The notes under the pieces are model-generated. The model was not told where the DNA came from, made no database searches, and was given only the letters and a program-made list of their open reading frames with translations. Below, one piece after another: positions 37,831 through 46,052 of a stretch of DNA of 49,779 nt. Position numbers and translations under genes: made by a program. The number at the start of each line of letters is the position of its first letter. Positions within the stretch are counted from its first letter, which is position 1. Origin of the DNA: a virus. Location of the stretch: positions 1-49,779 of IMG/VR virus record IMGVR_UViG_3300027965_000188; one strand, given 5' to 3'.

Positions 37831-40425
37831 TTAGTGGGTCCAAGCGCCGTTCTCGCGGAAGCAGGTACGGCCCGTCGAGCTTCCGGCTGTGCATGTGGAA
37901 TTACCGTCGCTGACAAATAGTTGTGAGCCATTCGCTAGCGATGGTAAAGCACTAAATGTTGGCTGGAATCCCATATCCGACATGATCACATTCGTGGGCG
38001 TTCCGCTGATCGTGAAGTTCGTATTGTCGTAACGATTCGTTCCAATCGTGACGTGCTCAGCAGCATCTTGGAATAGGTACGGGGTGTTAACTTGATTGAA
38101 GGAATTCCCACCAAAGTACCATGCAATATTTGTGCCGCCCGCTGCTTCGGCCATCGCGATCGCTTTCCAGGCGTTGGATTGTCCCGGTCCCTGGAATACA
38201 TTACCTGTAATCGTTCCTTGATACATTGAGGGGCCGGACGATGCGCTGCCGACTATCTGGATTCCCTGTGCTCCGCAGCCACTACAGAGCGGTTGGGCGA
38301 TTGTGTTGCCGGTGATCGCTATGAGATTGAAGGCACCGTTTAAAAAGATGTTCGATACCTGCGCCGTTTCAAGAACGTTATCGTCGATGATTAGCTGTGT
38401 CGAGACGACTGAATTCAAGTAGACGTTATAGTTCAGATTTGTGGTCCCCGACCCAAAGCAGTTGTTGTGGTGGAACGTGATTCCGCCTGAGCTTGTGATG
38501 TACAGACACGCAAGCGCTGGACTGGAGAGGTTGTAATTGAACATCACGTTATTCGCCACCCACGGCCCATCACTATCGGGGAAGTTTGCATCGGCGGCAG
38601 TGAAACAAGTGTGCGAAAAGTTGTAGCAGACGTTATTGGTGAACCACGTTTGACTCGCGTTGACGCTAAGAACAGCATCGTATAACGGCTCGAAATAGTT
38701 GTCGTTGATTACGGTGAATGCGTTGTCGCATGATGCGCCGCAGTTTCCAAGACGAATGCCATAGCCGCCCGAAGTTTGTTGTGTTGTGGCCGTGAAGCCG
38801 CAGTGCTCGATTCGGTTTTTTGTCCCGGTCGCGTCGATAATGCCAATTGCCGCGCCGGTTGCTTGAAGGAACGTAGTAAACTTACCAGCACAGGTTAAGG
38901 TTTGACCCGAAGGTGGACGTGCCGGGGCGTAGATTTGCCACGTGCCGGGAGGAACATAGACCGGAGTTAATCCCGCAACATTGAATGCTTCCTGTAGCCC
39001 TGCATTGGCGGGTCCTATCGTCCACGCCCCGGAGTGATTGTTCACAGGAACAAATGTCAGGGTTCCAGACGCTGCGCCGGATGTGCATGTTCCGCCAGTG
39101 CCAAACACCGCCTCGGGGCCGCCAATTCCGCCAGAAACGTAGTAATAGTGCCCCAAATCTGACCCATTTACGCCGAGAGGGCATGGCGTGAGGGTGACCG
39201 TATTGGTGACGCCGGACGTCAGCGTTCCACCGGGTGTTTGCGGCGAGAAATTATAGGTAGACGTCACGATCAGGGTGCTTGGTCCGCCCGAACCCGTCCC
39301 GCATGGGGCGCCCGCGTCCACGGCGTTTCCGTTGGCGTCATATTTGACGCAATCGCCACTAACCGCCGCTCCTGAGGCCAACTGGACTTTAGTTCCGTTG
39401 CCTTGGGCCAAAGTTACGCCGGTGCCGCCCTGCGCCACAGAAAGCGGTGTGGCGAGACCGGTAAGAGAGGTAATGTCAGAGTTTGGACCCGAAGCCGCAG
39501 CGCTGAGGTTCGCCCGCGCGGTAGCTGCGGTGGAGGCGCCGGTGCCGCCGTACAGCACTCCGACAGCGGTTCCCTGCCACGTCCCGGTACCGATCGTCCC
39601 AAGGGTCGTGATATCGGTCCCTATCAATTTCGAGGCCGCGATCGAGCCCGCCAGCATGGCGTTGGTGACGGTCGAGTTGGCGATGCGCGCGCCAGGGATA
39701 CTGCCGCTTGTGAGGGAACTGGCGTCGATGCCTCCGGTTCCGACCGGGAACAGTACGCCCAGGGTCGACATCTGCAGGCCGTTGCCGTTGTTGTCGATTT
39801 GAACGGGGTGGAGAGCCGAACCCGAGGTGGTGGTTAAATGCAGGAGGTTTCCGGTGCCGGTATTGCCGGCCGTATCGGTCACTTTCCAAACATCCATGTT
39901 CGACCCGGTAGCGTTTCCCGCCGTGAATAAGCTGGTGTTATTGCCGAGCGCAAGCGAAAGATTTCCTGTCGGCGCCGCAAGGGAGTTCCAGGCTTTGACC
40001 AGGCTGAGGTTTGCACCGAGTGCGGTTTCGATAGCCTCGATTTCTTTGTTCTTCGCGTTGGAATGCCACGCGTCTACGAACCCGTTCACAGTCACCCCGG
40101 CGACGTGCGACGCGGCCGTGGTCCCGTCGAACCCTCTTCCGTCAGTATTCGGGCAGGACGAGTGCCCCACGGTGAGAAGATTTCCCGCGACCGCGCAAAC
40201 GGCGATGATTTCGGTATCGACCGTGACCAGCATGTTGGGAACGAAGCCGGTCGAGTTCTGGACCACGATGACGTTGTCGGTCGAGAGCATGCTCGCGTTG
40301 AGCGTAGTCGTCGTATTGTTGACAGCGATTTTCAGTTGCTGATCGGTGACCACGGCGCCCGGATAGACGGCCGTCTGCGCGGCGAGCGTGGCGCTCAGGG
40401 CAAGCGCTAAAAGTAGCGTTCTCAT
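37831..40425 (-). CDS. Beta-helix tailspike/fibre with signal peptide
   Basis: Predicted 864 residues from ATG 40425. Signal peptide MRTLLLALALSATLAAQ. Residues ~40-130 resemble fibre attachment domains, then repeats typical of fibre shafts (TITxGSIxGARIANSTV, GVLYGGTGAST, PLSVAQGGTGVT). Residues ~500-800 form a right-handed beta-helix: repeated short strands with Asn/Gly turns (FTVINDNYF, WFTNNVCYNF, ITFHHNNCFG, LIIDDNVLET, IAITGNTIA), the fold of P22-type tailspikes that cut or bind surface polysaccharide. Active-site residues cannot be fixed from sequence alone. Confidence 0.78.
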   Translation of the reverse strand: MRTLLLALALSATLAAQTAVYPGAVVTDQQLKIAVNNTTTTLNASMLSTDNVIVVQNSTGFVPNMLVTVDTEIIAVCAVAGNLLTVGHSSCPNTDGRGFDGTTAASHVAGVTVNGFVDAWHSNAKNKEIEAIETALGANLSLVKAWNSLAAPTGNLSLALGNNTSLFTAGNATGSNMDVWKVTDTAGNTGTGNLLHLTTTSGSALHPVQIDNNGNGLQMSTLGVLFPVGTGGIDASSLTSGSIPGARIANSTVTNAMLAGSIAASKLIGTDITTLGTIGTGTWQGTAVGVLYGGTGASTAATARANLSAAASGPNSDITSLTGLATPLSVAQGGTGVTLAQGNGTKVQLASGAAVSGDCVKYDANGNAVDAGAPCGTGSGGPSTLIVTSTYNFSPQTPGGTLTSGVTNTVTLTPCPLGVNGSDLGHYYYVSGGIGGPEAVFGTGGTCTSGAASGTLTFVPVNNHSGAWTIGPANAGLQEAFNVAGLTPVYVPPGTWQIYAPARPPSGQTLTCAGKFTTFLQATGAAIGIIDATGTKNRIEHCGFTATTQQTSGGYGIRLGNCGASCDNAFTVINDNYFEPLYDAVLSVNASQTWFTNNVCYNFSHTCFTAADANFPDSDGPWVANNVMFNYNLSSPALACLYITSSGGITFHHNNCFGSGTTNLNYNVYLNSVVSTQLIIDDNVLETAQVSNIFLNGAFNLIAITGNTIAQPLCSGCGAQGIQIVGSASSGPSMYQGTITGNVFQGPGQSNAWKAIAMAEAAGGTNIAWYFGGNSFNQVNTPYLFQDAAEHVTIGTNRYDNTNFTISGTPTNVIMSDMGFQPTFSALPSLANGSQLFVSDGNSTCTAGSSTGRTCFRENGAWTH

Positions 40426-40451
40426 GTTGGTTTCGGGGTTTGTTTGCGGAG

Positions 40452-41171
40452 TTACTGCGCTGTCGGCGCGGTGATCGGAGCAGTGGGCGGAGCGGCCGGC
40501 GGCGTGCCTTCGCTGGTCCCCAGCCGGATGGCCCGGTTGAATGTCATGACTGCGGTCTTGCGATCGAGCGCCTGTTGCACGATGCCCTGGTCGAGCGGTA
40601 CGCCAGGATTGAGTTCCGGCCAAATCCGGACTGCGAGCATGTACTCGAGCAGCTCGGCGTAGGCCGGAGGTAGGACAAGGACGGTCTGAAGCGTCGGGAC
40701 CGCCGATACGGCCTGCCAGGTGATCAGCTCGAGCTGGCCGCCTTGCGAGGGGTACGGCCAGAGCGACAGGTTCATGTTGGGCACGGCGTAGTCCGGATAA
40801 AGTTTCCGGGGCACCTGGGCGACGTTATTCTTTTCAGGGATCAGGTTGTACTGTTCGGCGTTGATGATGTCCAGGTCGAAGCGCAGCGCGGTGACGGCCT
40901 GTATGAAACTGGCGCGCGCGATCTTGACCGGACGCGGAACATTGAACGGCGCCGGGGCGGTCGGGCCCATGGCGTACACGCCGGTTAAGTTTGTGAGGGC
41001 AAACTGAGCCGCCGGAAGCGCGTAGATCATTGGCTCCTCGGCCGACAGTCCATCGATCAGGTCATTCAAGGCCTGCAGAAAGTCGACGGCTTCGTCGTTG
41101 CCGGGAGATTCGCCCTGCGCTAAAGCCCCGGTGATGCGCATGGAGCGCGAGATGAGATCTAAGCCTGTCAT
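40452..41171 (-). CDS. P22 gp4-like tail accessory (neck) protein, copy A
   Basis: Predicted 239 residues. The opening (LDLISRSMRITGALAQGE, DFLQALNDLIDGLSAEE) is the helical core of the gp4 family that forms the first ring below the portal. The C-terminal part is beta-rich and ends in a Pro/Ala/Thr-rich tail (PPAAPPTAPITAPTAQ). It is paralogous to the gene at 41698 (shared PxYxEALEYxLA-type helix). Confidence 0.75.
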   Translation of the reverse strand: MTGLDLISRSMRITGALAQGESPGNDEAVDFLQALNDLIDGLSAEEPMIYALPAAQFALTNLTGVYAMGPTAPAPFNVPRPVKIARASFIQAVTALRFDLDIINAEQYNLIPEKNNVAQVPRKLYPDYAVPNMNLSLWPYPSQGGQLELITWQAVSAVPTLQTVLVLPPAYAELLEYMLAVRIWPELNPGVPLDQGIVQQALDRKTAVMTFNRAIRLGTSEGTPPAAPPTAPITAPTAQ

Positions 41172-41187
41172 GGGAGAATGTCGCTAT

Positions 41188-41424
41188 ATGGCCTGGGATG
41201 GAACGGTGTGGGTCGGGGTGCGGACCTTCCGGGAAGTGGAAGAGGGGACGCTAGCGAAACTTGAGTGCGGGCATGCCGCAGCCGTAAATTGTTCGGTGTC
41301 TGAACTTACCCACGGAGCGATCGCTCCGGCGAATGTCCGGATGCGCTACAACACCTTCGAGGTGATCTGCGAGTCCTGTTCTGAACTACTCCGCGAGAGG
41401 TACACTCCCAAGCAATTCGCGTGA
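41188..41424 (+). CDS. Small zinc-binding plus-strand protein
   Basis: Predicted 78 residues from ATG 41188 (ATG 41170 possible). CGH (~32-34) and CESC (~64-67) suggest a zinc finger. It lies between two minus-strand virion genes, in the opposite direction, and its stop codon is inside an H2 hairpin. A moron-like gene of unknown role. Confidence 0.5.
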   Translation: MAWDGTVWVGVRTFREVEEGTLAKLECGHAAAVNCSVSELTHGAIAPANVRMRYNTFEVICESCSELLRERYTPKQFA

Positions 41425-41481
41425 AGTCTCACGCGAATCCGGGAATCCCCCGGTTGAGGTTGCCCCGGCAATCCAGGCCGG
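41416..41481. repeat. H2 hairpin plus heptaloop hairpin, copy 5
   Basis: H2 arms TTCGCGTGA-AGTC-TCACGCGAA (41416-41437), then CCGGC-AATCCAG-GCCGG (41465-41481). The heptaloop stem differs completely from the GCTGGC stems, but the loop is nearly the same. In the 3' spacer of the minus gene at 41486. Confidence 0.65.
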
Positions 41482-41485
41482 AAGC

Positions 41486-41698
41486 TTACCGTGGCCGGAT
41501 CATTGCCTGGTATAGATCCGATCCAGAAACCGCAACTCCACCCTGCGGCGTCCAGCCCTGCCGGAAATACGTCTGAACTTCAGCCTCTAAAGCGTGTAGG
41601 GTTGGCGCCGTCAGAATAATGTAAAGATCCGCCTGTTCAGGAATAAAACTGCTGCCACCGAAATCCTGTGTATCGAAATCAGCGTTTGGAACGCTCAT
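41486..41698 (-). CDS. Small DUF1737-like protein
   Basis: Predicted 70 residues. LYIILTAPTLHALEAEVQ, GWTPQGGVAVSGSDLYQAMI matches the small family (often called DUF1737) found in phages and bacteria, of unknown function. It overlaps the gp4-like gene start by one base. Confidence 0.65.
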   Translation of the reverse strand: MSVPNADFDTQDFGGSSFIPEQADLYIILTAPTLHALEAEVQTYFRQGWTPQGGVAVSGSDLYQAMIRPR

Positions 41699-42498
41699 TA
41701 CCAGTACTTGCCCGTCAGGATATTCCAGCGTCCGCGTTCGCCGGGCCGGCCTTGCATTGCGGCCTCAACCACCATTTCAAGCGGCGTCAGATTGATGGCC
41801 TTGATGCGCGCCTTGGATGCGCGGGCTTGATTCATCGCTTCCGCAGACATGTTTGCGCGCTTCTGAAACCGCATGGCCAGCATTTTGGCCAGATTGTATT
41901 CGAGCGCTTCCTGATAGGCCGGAGGAACGACTACGGCCGTGTTGGTCGAGGGGAAGGTCGTCAGGTTCTGCCAGGTGTACAGCGCGATCTGCCAGTTGGC
42001 CAGGGGAACAGGCCAGAGATTCACGTGGCCGTTGGGTACGAACGGCTCGTAATACAGCATGTAAGGAATGGTCGAGTTTAAGCTTTTGGGCGAAAGCGCG
42101 GCCCACTCCTGGTAGGTCAGGATTTTGAACGGCTCCTCGATCGTGGGGTTCAGGTTGTTGAAAATGAATCCGGCCTGCTCGATTCGTTCCGGGCGTTGGA
42201 GTTTCCAGTCCACTGTCCCGGTGGTGCCGAGCACATAAGTCTGCTGGTTGGCGACGATGTTGAACACGCTGCGCAGAATTGCCCAGACCATCAGGCGCTC
42301 AGCCTGCCAGGCGTCCACCATTGAGTTCAGGACCTTCAGCCCGTCATTAGCTGCATCTGCACCGTAGCCTCGTCCAGGCGCCCCTAAGACGCCGGCAATC
42401 CTGTAGGCCGAATAGATGATGTCCGACACCAGGATGGCGCCCGAAAGCGCGGATCCGCCTCCGAAGAGTTGCGTGTTGAAAAGTGGATTGGTCGGCAT
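41698..42498 (-). CDS. P22 gp4-like tail accessory (neck) protein, copy B
   Basis: Predicted 266 residues. SDIIYSAYRIAGVLGAPG, LKVLNSMVDAWQAERLMVW is the gp4-family helical bundle; the middle (QTYVLGTTGTVDW, PERIEQAGFI) and VVVPPAYQEALEYNLAKMLA are shared with the copy at 40452. Two tandem members suggest duplication with division of labour, or one as head-completion and the other as neck. Confidence 0.75.
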   Translation of the reverse strand: MPTNPLFNTQLFGGGSALSGAILVSDIIYSAYRIAGVLGAPGRGYGADAANDGLKVLNSMVDAWQAERLMVWAILRSVFNIVANQQTYVLGTTGTVDWKLQRPERIEQAGFIFNNLNPTIEEPFKILTYQEWAALSPKSLNSTIPYMLYYEPFVPNGHVNLWPVPLANWQIALYTWQNLTTFPSTNTAVVVPPAYQEALEYNLAKMLAMRFQKRANMSAEAMNQARASKARIKAINLTPLEMVVEAAMQGRPGERGRWNILTGKYW

Positions 42499-42893
42499 TA
42501 TGCGGCCTCGCGCATGGTGCGGTATTCGTCAGGCGACATCCGCGCTGCGTCCTTCTTGACGGCCGAGATCATATTGAGCAGTTTTTCGCTTGAGAGCGGT
42601 GCGCGCTTCTTGTCCGGCTCCCACTGGTTGCAGTAGGCATTGGCTGCAATGAGGCCGGGCGTATCGCCTTCCGAGTTCTTATCCACGCGTTCGCAGTCTT
42701 CCGCGGCAAGGTCGACGTGAGAGCAGCGCTTGCAGGAAAACCCCGGCTTGTTCTCGGCGTAACCTAATTGAACTTTGGTAAACAGTCCGAGCCAGGGAAT
42801 CTCGTACTTGCCCGAATCGGCATGCGCGAAGGCGTTGCAGCCGCCCGATTGTGCGCTGATCTCGACATTCGGTCCGAAGAAGGCGCAGCCCAT
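42498..42893 (-). CDS. Cys-rich (HiPIP-like) protein with missing start
   Basis: 131 residues from ATG 42893, but the frame is open upstream to the TAG at 43002-43004 and that upstream part reads KISKATAGYQYRPETEYRCF, then ECVFAKPTGQG. Together with GCAFFGPNVEISAQSGGC, this matches small phage proteins with a high-potential iron-sulfur-like Cys pattern (C-x-x-C...C...G.I...G.C). No ATG, GTG or TTG is available there, so the true start is unclear (ATC, or read-through of the TAG). The end AARMSPDEYRTMREAA shares the C-terminal motif of the scaffold-like protein. Confidence 0.65.
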   Translation of the reverse strand: MGCAFFGPNVEISAQSGGCNAFAHADSGKYEIPWLGLFTKVQLGYAENKPGFSCKRCSHVDLAAEDCERVDKNSEGDTPGLIAANAYCNQWEPDKKRAPLSSEKLLNMISAVKKDAARMSPDEYRTMREAA

Positions 42894-43001
42894 ACCCTGG
42901 CCTGTGGGCTTAGCGAATACGCACTCAAAGCAGCGGTACTCGGTTTCCGGCCGGTACTGATATCCGGCCGTGGCCTTACTGATCTTGATGAGCGGCGCGC
43001 G

Positions 43002-43238
43002 CTAGTGACCGGAGTAGTGGCCCTTGCCGTCGGAGGAATGCTTCTCGCCCTTGGGTTTGTGACCCTGGCCGCCGAGCACGTGGTTATAGAGCCGCGCCGC
43101 ATCGCCGATGGTTCCTTTGGGATCGTGCTCATGTTCTTTGGCGTACTCAGAGACCGATTCTCCGGCGCGGTGCGCGGCATTGGTGAGCCGCCCAGGATGC
43201 TTGATTGCGGATTGGATGAAGTTCTTTTTGTCGGCCAT
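43002..43238 (-). CDS. Small His/Lys-rich protein
   Basis: Predicted 78 residues. Hydrophilic, helical, with many His, Lys and Gly residues (KGEKHSSDGKGHYSGH at the end). Its TAG stop is directly followed, in the same frame, by the Cys-rich domain of the next gene, so a fused read-through product is possible. Function unknown. Confidence 0.55.
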   Translation of the reverse strand: MADKKNFIQSAIKHPGRLTNAAHRAGESVSEYAKEHEHDPKGTIGDAARLYNHVLGGQGHKPKGEKHSSDGKGHYSGH

Positions 43239-43273
43239 GAATGCTCCGCCTAAATCAGGGAAGAAGCGGGTTT

Positions 43274-43307
43274 ACGGGAGAAGAAACCGCCGGGTTTCGT
43301 CTCCCGT
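43274..43307. repeat. H1 hairpin without insertion
   Basis: ACGGGAGAAGAAACC / GGTTTCGTCTCCCGT, loop GCCG; same as at 36311. In the 3' spacer of the gene at 43324. Confidence 0.7.
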
Positions 43308-43323
43308 ACTCTCAGCGAGAAAT

Positions 43324-43578
43324 CTAACATCCTCGCTTCCAGTCACTCTTTCCCGTCCCTGCTGATTTCTGTGAGACGGTATTGACTGGTTTATCGAAGC
43401 AGCGGTTGATCATCCGCTCTTCTGAAAACTTCATCGGTTCGTCACCTGCCGAGACAGGTCCGGAAGGATTGACGTTGATGATGTCTCCCTTGCCTGCCTG
43501 CATGGGCTGGTGCGCGGTGCGGTTGATGATGCGGTCGGCCGGTGCGCTGATGGCGTCGGTATCCATGGATTTATTCAT
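43324..43578 (-). CDS. Small hypothetical virion-operon protein
   Basis: Predicted 84 residues, hydrophilic, no clear fold (DRIINRTAHQPMQAGKGDI). Overlaps the upstream gene by eight bases. Position between the neck and capsid genes suggests a minor head or regulatory protein. Confidence 0.5.
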   Translation of the reverse strand: MNKSMDTDAISAPADRIINRTAHQPMQAGKGDIINVNPSGPVSAGDEPMKFSEERMINRCFDKPVNTVSQKSAGTGKSDWKRGC

Positions 43579-43921
43579 TGGGTTGCTCCTTGTGTTTCGA
43601 ATTTCTGGGGTCGAACATGCGCCACTGTTTAGTGGCGCGTCTGCGGGCGATTCTGCGGCGGATACGTCGGGATTCTCCGCCGAAGTGCTCGTTCACGATC
43701 TGGATGTGGATGTGGAACAGCGAGTCCCTGAGAATCTGGCGGGTGAACGGTGTCATTCCCTCGCCAGCGCGGCGCCGCTCCAAAGCCGAATAAGCGGCAT
43801 CCTTGGCCTGATCGAAGAACTGCTTTCTGAACTCCGATTCGTCCAGCACTCCGCCACCCATGCGAACCTTGGCTTTGAACAGGTCGAGTGCCTTCTGGTA
43901 GGCGCGCGTAGTTGCAATCAT
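43571..43921 (-). CDS. Basic helical virion-operon protein
   Basis: Predicted 116 residues with Arg-rich helices (RRIRRRIARRRATK). ATG overlaps the stop of the 59-residue gene (ATGA). The strong positive charge suggests nucleic-acid contact; the role is not known. Confidence 0.55.
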   Translation of the reverse strand: MIATTRAYQKALDLFKAKVRMGGGVLDESEFRKQFFDQAKDAAYSALERRRAGEGMTPFTRQILRDSLFHIHIQIVNEHFGGESRRIRRRIARRRATKQWRMFDPRNSKHKEQPNE

Positions 43922-44097
43922 TTGCCGCTCCAGTGCTTGGATTTCTTGCGCGGGAGATTTCTCTCTGGAGTCGAGGCGAAGTCGTGGAGCTGCTCTTTGG
44001 ACATCTTGAGCAGTCCACGGTTGGCCGGGTTCAGCTTTTCAGGGTGGTGCTCGGCGATAGCGGCCGCGCGCCGCATGGCCTTCGATACGCTGGGCAT
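43918..44097 (-). CDS. DUF3008-like small basic protein
   Basis: Predicted 59 residues, ATG 44097 directly after the TAA of the upstream gene. MPSVSKAMRRAAAIAEHH, RGLLKMSKEQLHDFASTP, then ERNLPRKKSK matches the small DUF3008-type family found in bacteria and phages. Function unknown. It is short enough to be missed by gene finders but is held in place by overlaps on both sides. Confidence 0.7.
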   Translation of the reverse strand: MPSVSKAMRRAAAIAEHHPEKLNPANRGLLKMSKEQLHDFASTPERNLPRKKSKHWSGK

Positions 44098-44625
44098 TTA
44101 CTTTTTCGCCTGCTCGGCGTTGGCCTCGGCCTTGACGGCCTCAAAATCTGCCTGCAGGCGATCGCGTTCGGCGGTCACTTCGGCCAAGGCAGCCTGGGTG
44201 TTCTTGAGCTCGGCCTTGACGTCTTCATGCTCTGCGGCAAGCGCGATGTGCTTTTCCTTCAATTCGCCGTAGGCCTGGTCGAACAGGCGCGCCTGTCGCT
44301 CGAGTTGTTCGTTGGCCGGAAGGTCGGACGGCGGGGGCTGAATCTTGGGGCGCGGGTCGGAGAAGGCCGCCGGCGGATTGACGAACCAGCCTTCTGAAGA
44401 AAGACGTTCAAACTCCTCCTGTGTTTTGACAATCCTTGAGCTGCCGTTGGGGTGATACATCCAGGTCGGCAGTTCCTGATGAACGTAGGGTTCAACGATC
44501 TTGCGCACCCAGCCGGCTTTTGCCAGAGCGCGCTCTTCTTGGACTCCATGGACGACGCGGACCTGGCCGCCCGAGGCGGTCATGGTTACCGGGTAACCCT
44601 TTTCTTTGGGTGTGGTCACACTCAT
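44098..44625 (-). CDS. Coiled-coil virion-operon protein
   Basis: Predicted 175 residues, AAGGAG before ATG. Beta N terminus (VTMTASGGQVRVVHGVQE) containing a KAGWVRKIVEPYVHQELP stretch, and a C-terminal coiled coil (ALAEVTAERDRLQADFEAVKAEANA). Possibly a minor head protein. Confidence 0.6.
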   Translation of the reverse strand: MSVTTPKEKGYPVTMTASGGQVRVVHGVQEERALAKAGWVRKIVEPYVHQELPTWMYHPNGSSRIVKTQEEFERLSSEGWFVNPPAAFSDPRPKIQPPPSDLPANEQLERQARLFDQAYGELKEKHIALAAEHEDVKAELKNTQAALAEVTAERDRLQADFEAVKAEANAEQAKK

Positions 44626-44702
44626 TGCTTTAATCTCCTTGTTGATCTGGTTCGGTGAAAATATTGGGGACTAACGTCAGCAGGGGCCGGCTCCGAACAG
44701 TT

Positions 44703-44978
44703 TCATGGTGCAGGCCGGAGGTGCGGCAGAGCAGAGGCTTTCAGATCCGACGGTAACCAATGTGCTGCTGGCCTTCTGATTGTTGTAGTCCGCAGCTGAT
44801 CGAGAGCCTTCTGGATTTTCTTCGAGCGCCAGGATACAAAGCCCTGCGAGACCCACTCGCCGGCATGCCTTCTTACAATTTCAATACTGTAGGATTCGTT
44901 GAGAATTGCCCACAGCAGCCCCGCGATCACGCCCAGCAAGACCACGATCAGGCTCAGCAAAATGTCGGTCAGGCTCAT
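44703..44978 (-). CDS. Single-span membrane protein
   Basis: Predicted 91 residues from ATG 44978 (GGAGG upstream; overlaps previous stop). Transmembrane helix at ~6-27 (ILLSLIVVLLGVIAGLLWAI), then a basic helical tail. In the virion operon, perhaps a holin-like or virion-associated protein. Confidence 0.55.
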   Translation of the reverse strand: MSLTDILLSLIVVLLGVIAGLLWAILNESYSIEIVRRHAGEWVSQGFVSWRSKKIQKALDQLRTTTIRRPAAHWLPSDLKASALPHLRPAP

Positions 44979-45340
44979 GGGTTTTCCTCCGTGACAACCA
45001 CGGTGCCTCCGGCCAGCGAGCTGATGGCCTGCACCGCTCCCTTCCATTCGGTGTCCACATAGGGTTGGCTTGATTCGTCGTTGGCAGAACCGCAGGCCGG
45101 AAGCGCTATGTGGTAAGCGTTCTGGGTGGGGGAACTCGCGCCCAAGTTCAGCTTGATCACCGTCGTTCCGGTGTTCTGGATGATCAGTTTCACCCTGGTT
45201 GCATTGGCTGCCACGATCTGAGAAGAGGCTGTCCCAACGGACTGCTGGGCGGCTGGGGAAACCGTTGTGCTCGAGGGCGGGGTTACGGTTGCCGAGAAAT
45301 TGCCCGAAACTGCCGGGCCCCTTGTGCGTTCAATCGACAT
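44975..45340 (-). CDS. Head decoration-like beta protein
   Basis: Predicted 121 residues. Thr/Ser-rich N terminus, then a beta domain (NATRVKLIIQNTGTTVIKLN, LGASSPTQNAYHIALPACG) of a kind repeatedly encoded next to phage capsid genes. A decoration or head-fibre role is likely but not proven. Confidence 0.6.
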   Translation of the reverse strand: MSIERTRGPAVSGNFSATVTPPSSTTVSPAAQQSVGTASSQIVAANATRVKLIIQNTGTTVIKLNLGASSPTQNAYHIALPACGSANDESSQPYVDTEWKGAVQAISSLAGGTVVVTEENP

Positions 45341-45345
45341 GAATT

Positions 45346-45741
45346 TCAGTAGGTGTCGTAGGAAACCTGTACTTTGTCCCCTGGATTGGCGCCATGTACC
45401 CAGTAGTTCTCACCCTGAATGCGCCCGAAGTCGTCCGAGTCGCTCCAGGACCCGCCCGGACTCTGCGCGGAGGCGAAGTCAAGCTCTGCGACCAGGTCGG
45501 AGGCAGCAAAAACAGCCGCTGGCGCACGTCCGACTGAACCGGTAAGCACATAGCCCAAGCCCGATCCGCCGTGAATCATCTGGAACGAAATCGAGCGCAG
45601 GCGCATGGGCTGGACGAAAAACGTCGCACCGGCGGGAGCCAGCTGCGATGTCATGCCGGCCGCGGCCATCTGGGCCGCCGTCATACCGGTGGTGATGTTG
45701 ATCGGGGCGGCGCCGATGGTGAGCGTTACGTTGATTCGCAT
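45346..45741 (-). CDS. Virion-type hypothetical protein
   Basis: Predicted 131 residues, beta-rich, with an Ala/Gly-rich N-terminal segment (TTGMTAAQMAAAGMTSQL) and strands (TFFVQPMRLRSISFQMIHGG). Position beside the coat gene suggests a structural component. Confidence 0.55.
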   Translation of the reverse strand: MRINVTLTIGAAPINITTGMTAAQMAAAGMTSQLAPAGATFFVQPMRLRSISFQMIHGGSGLGYVLTGSVGRAPAAVFAASDLVAELDFASAQSPGGSWSDSDDFGRIQGENYWVHGANPGDKVQVSYDTY

Positions 45742-45744
45742 GGG

Positions 45745-46047
45745 TTACTCCAAAACTCCCAGAACGTGCTCTTCCGGGATCAACAGCACGGTTTCTCCCT
45801 CGATCAAGTGCCTTTCGCCGGCGTTGCGGTGATAGGCAATGCGGTCTCCCGGCTTCACGTCCAGCGGTTGAATCGAACCGTTTTTACGGCGATGGCCTTC
45901 CCCGGTCTTGAGCACGGTCCCGAATGCAGCATGTCCCGAGGTCCGCGAGCTTTCAGGAGCGTTATCGGGGATGTGCAGCGCGCCATGCATTTCTTTGGGC
46001 GAATCCATGCGCACTACGATCTGGTTGTATAGCGGTCTGAATGTCAT
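45745..46047 (-). CDS. GroES-like co-chaperonin
   Basis: Predicted 100 residues from ATG 46047, the usual Cpn10 length. FRPLYNQIVVRMDSP, ALHIPDNAPESS, then AAFGTVLKTGEG, LDVKPGDRIAYHRNAG and IEGETVLLIPEEHVLGVLE reproduce the GroES fold pattern and mobile-loop position. Some phages encode their own co-chaperonin to help GroEL fold the coat protein (as T4 gp31). Its place two genes after the coat gene agrees. Confidence 0.82.
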   Translation of the reverse strand: MTFRPLYNQIVVRMDSPKEMHGALHIPDNAPESSRTSGHAAFGTVLKTGEGHRRKNGSIQPLDVKPGDRIAYHRNAGERHLIEGETVLLIPEEHVLGVLE

Positions 46048-46052
46048 GGTTG

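Noticed and set aside
36311-43307. H1 stems as ordinary rho-independent terminators
   Set aside because: No U-run follows the stems on the minus strand.
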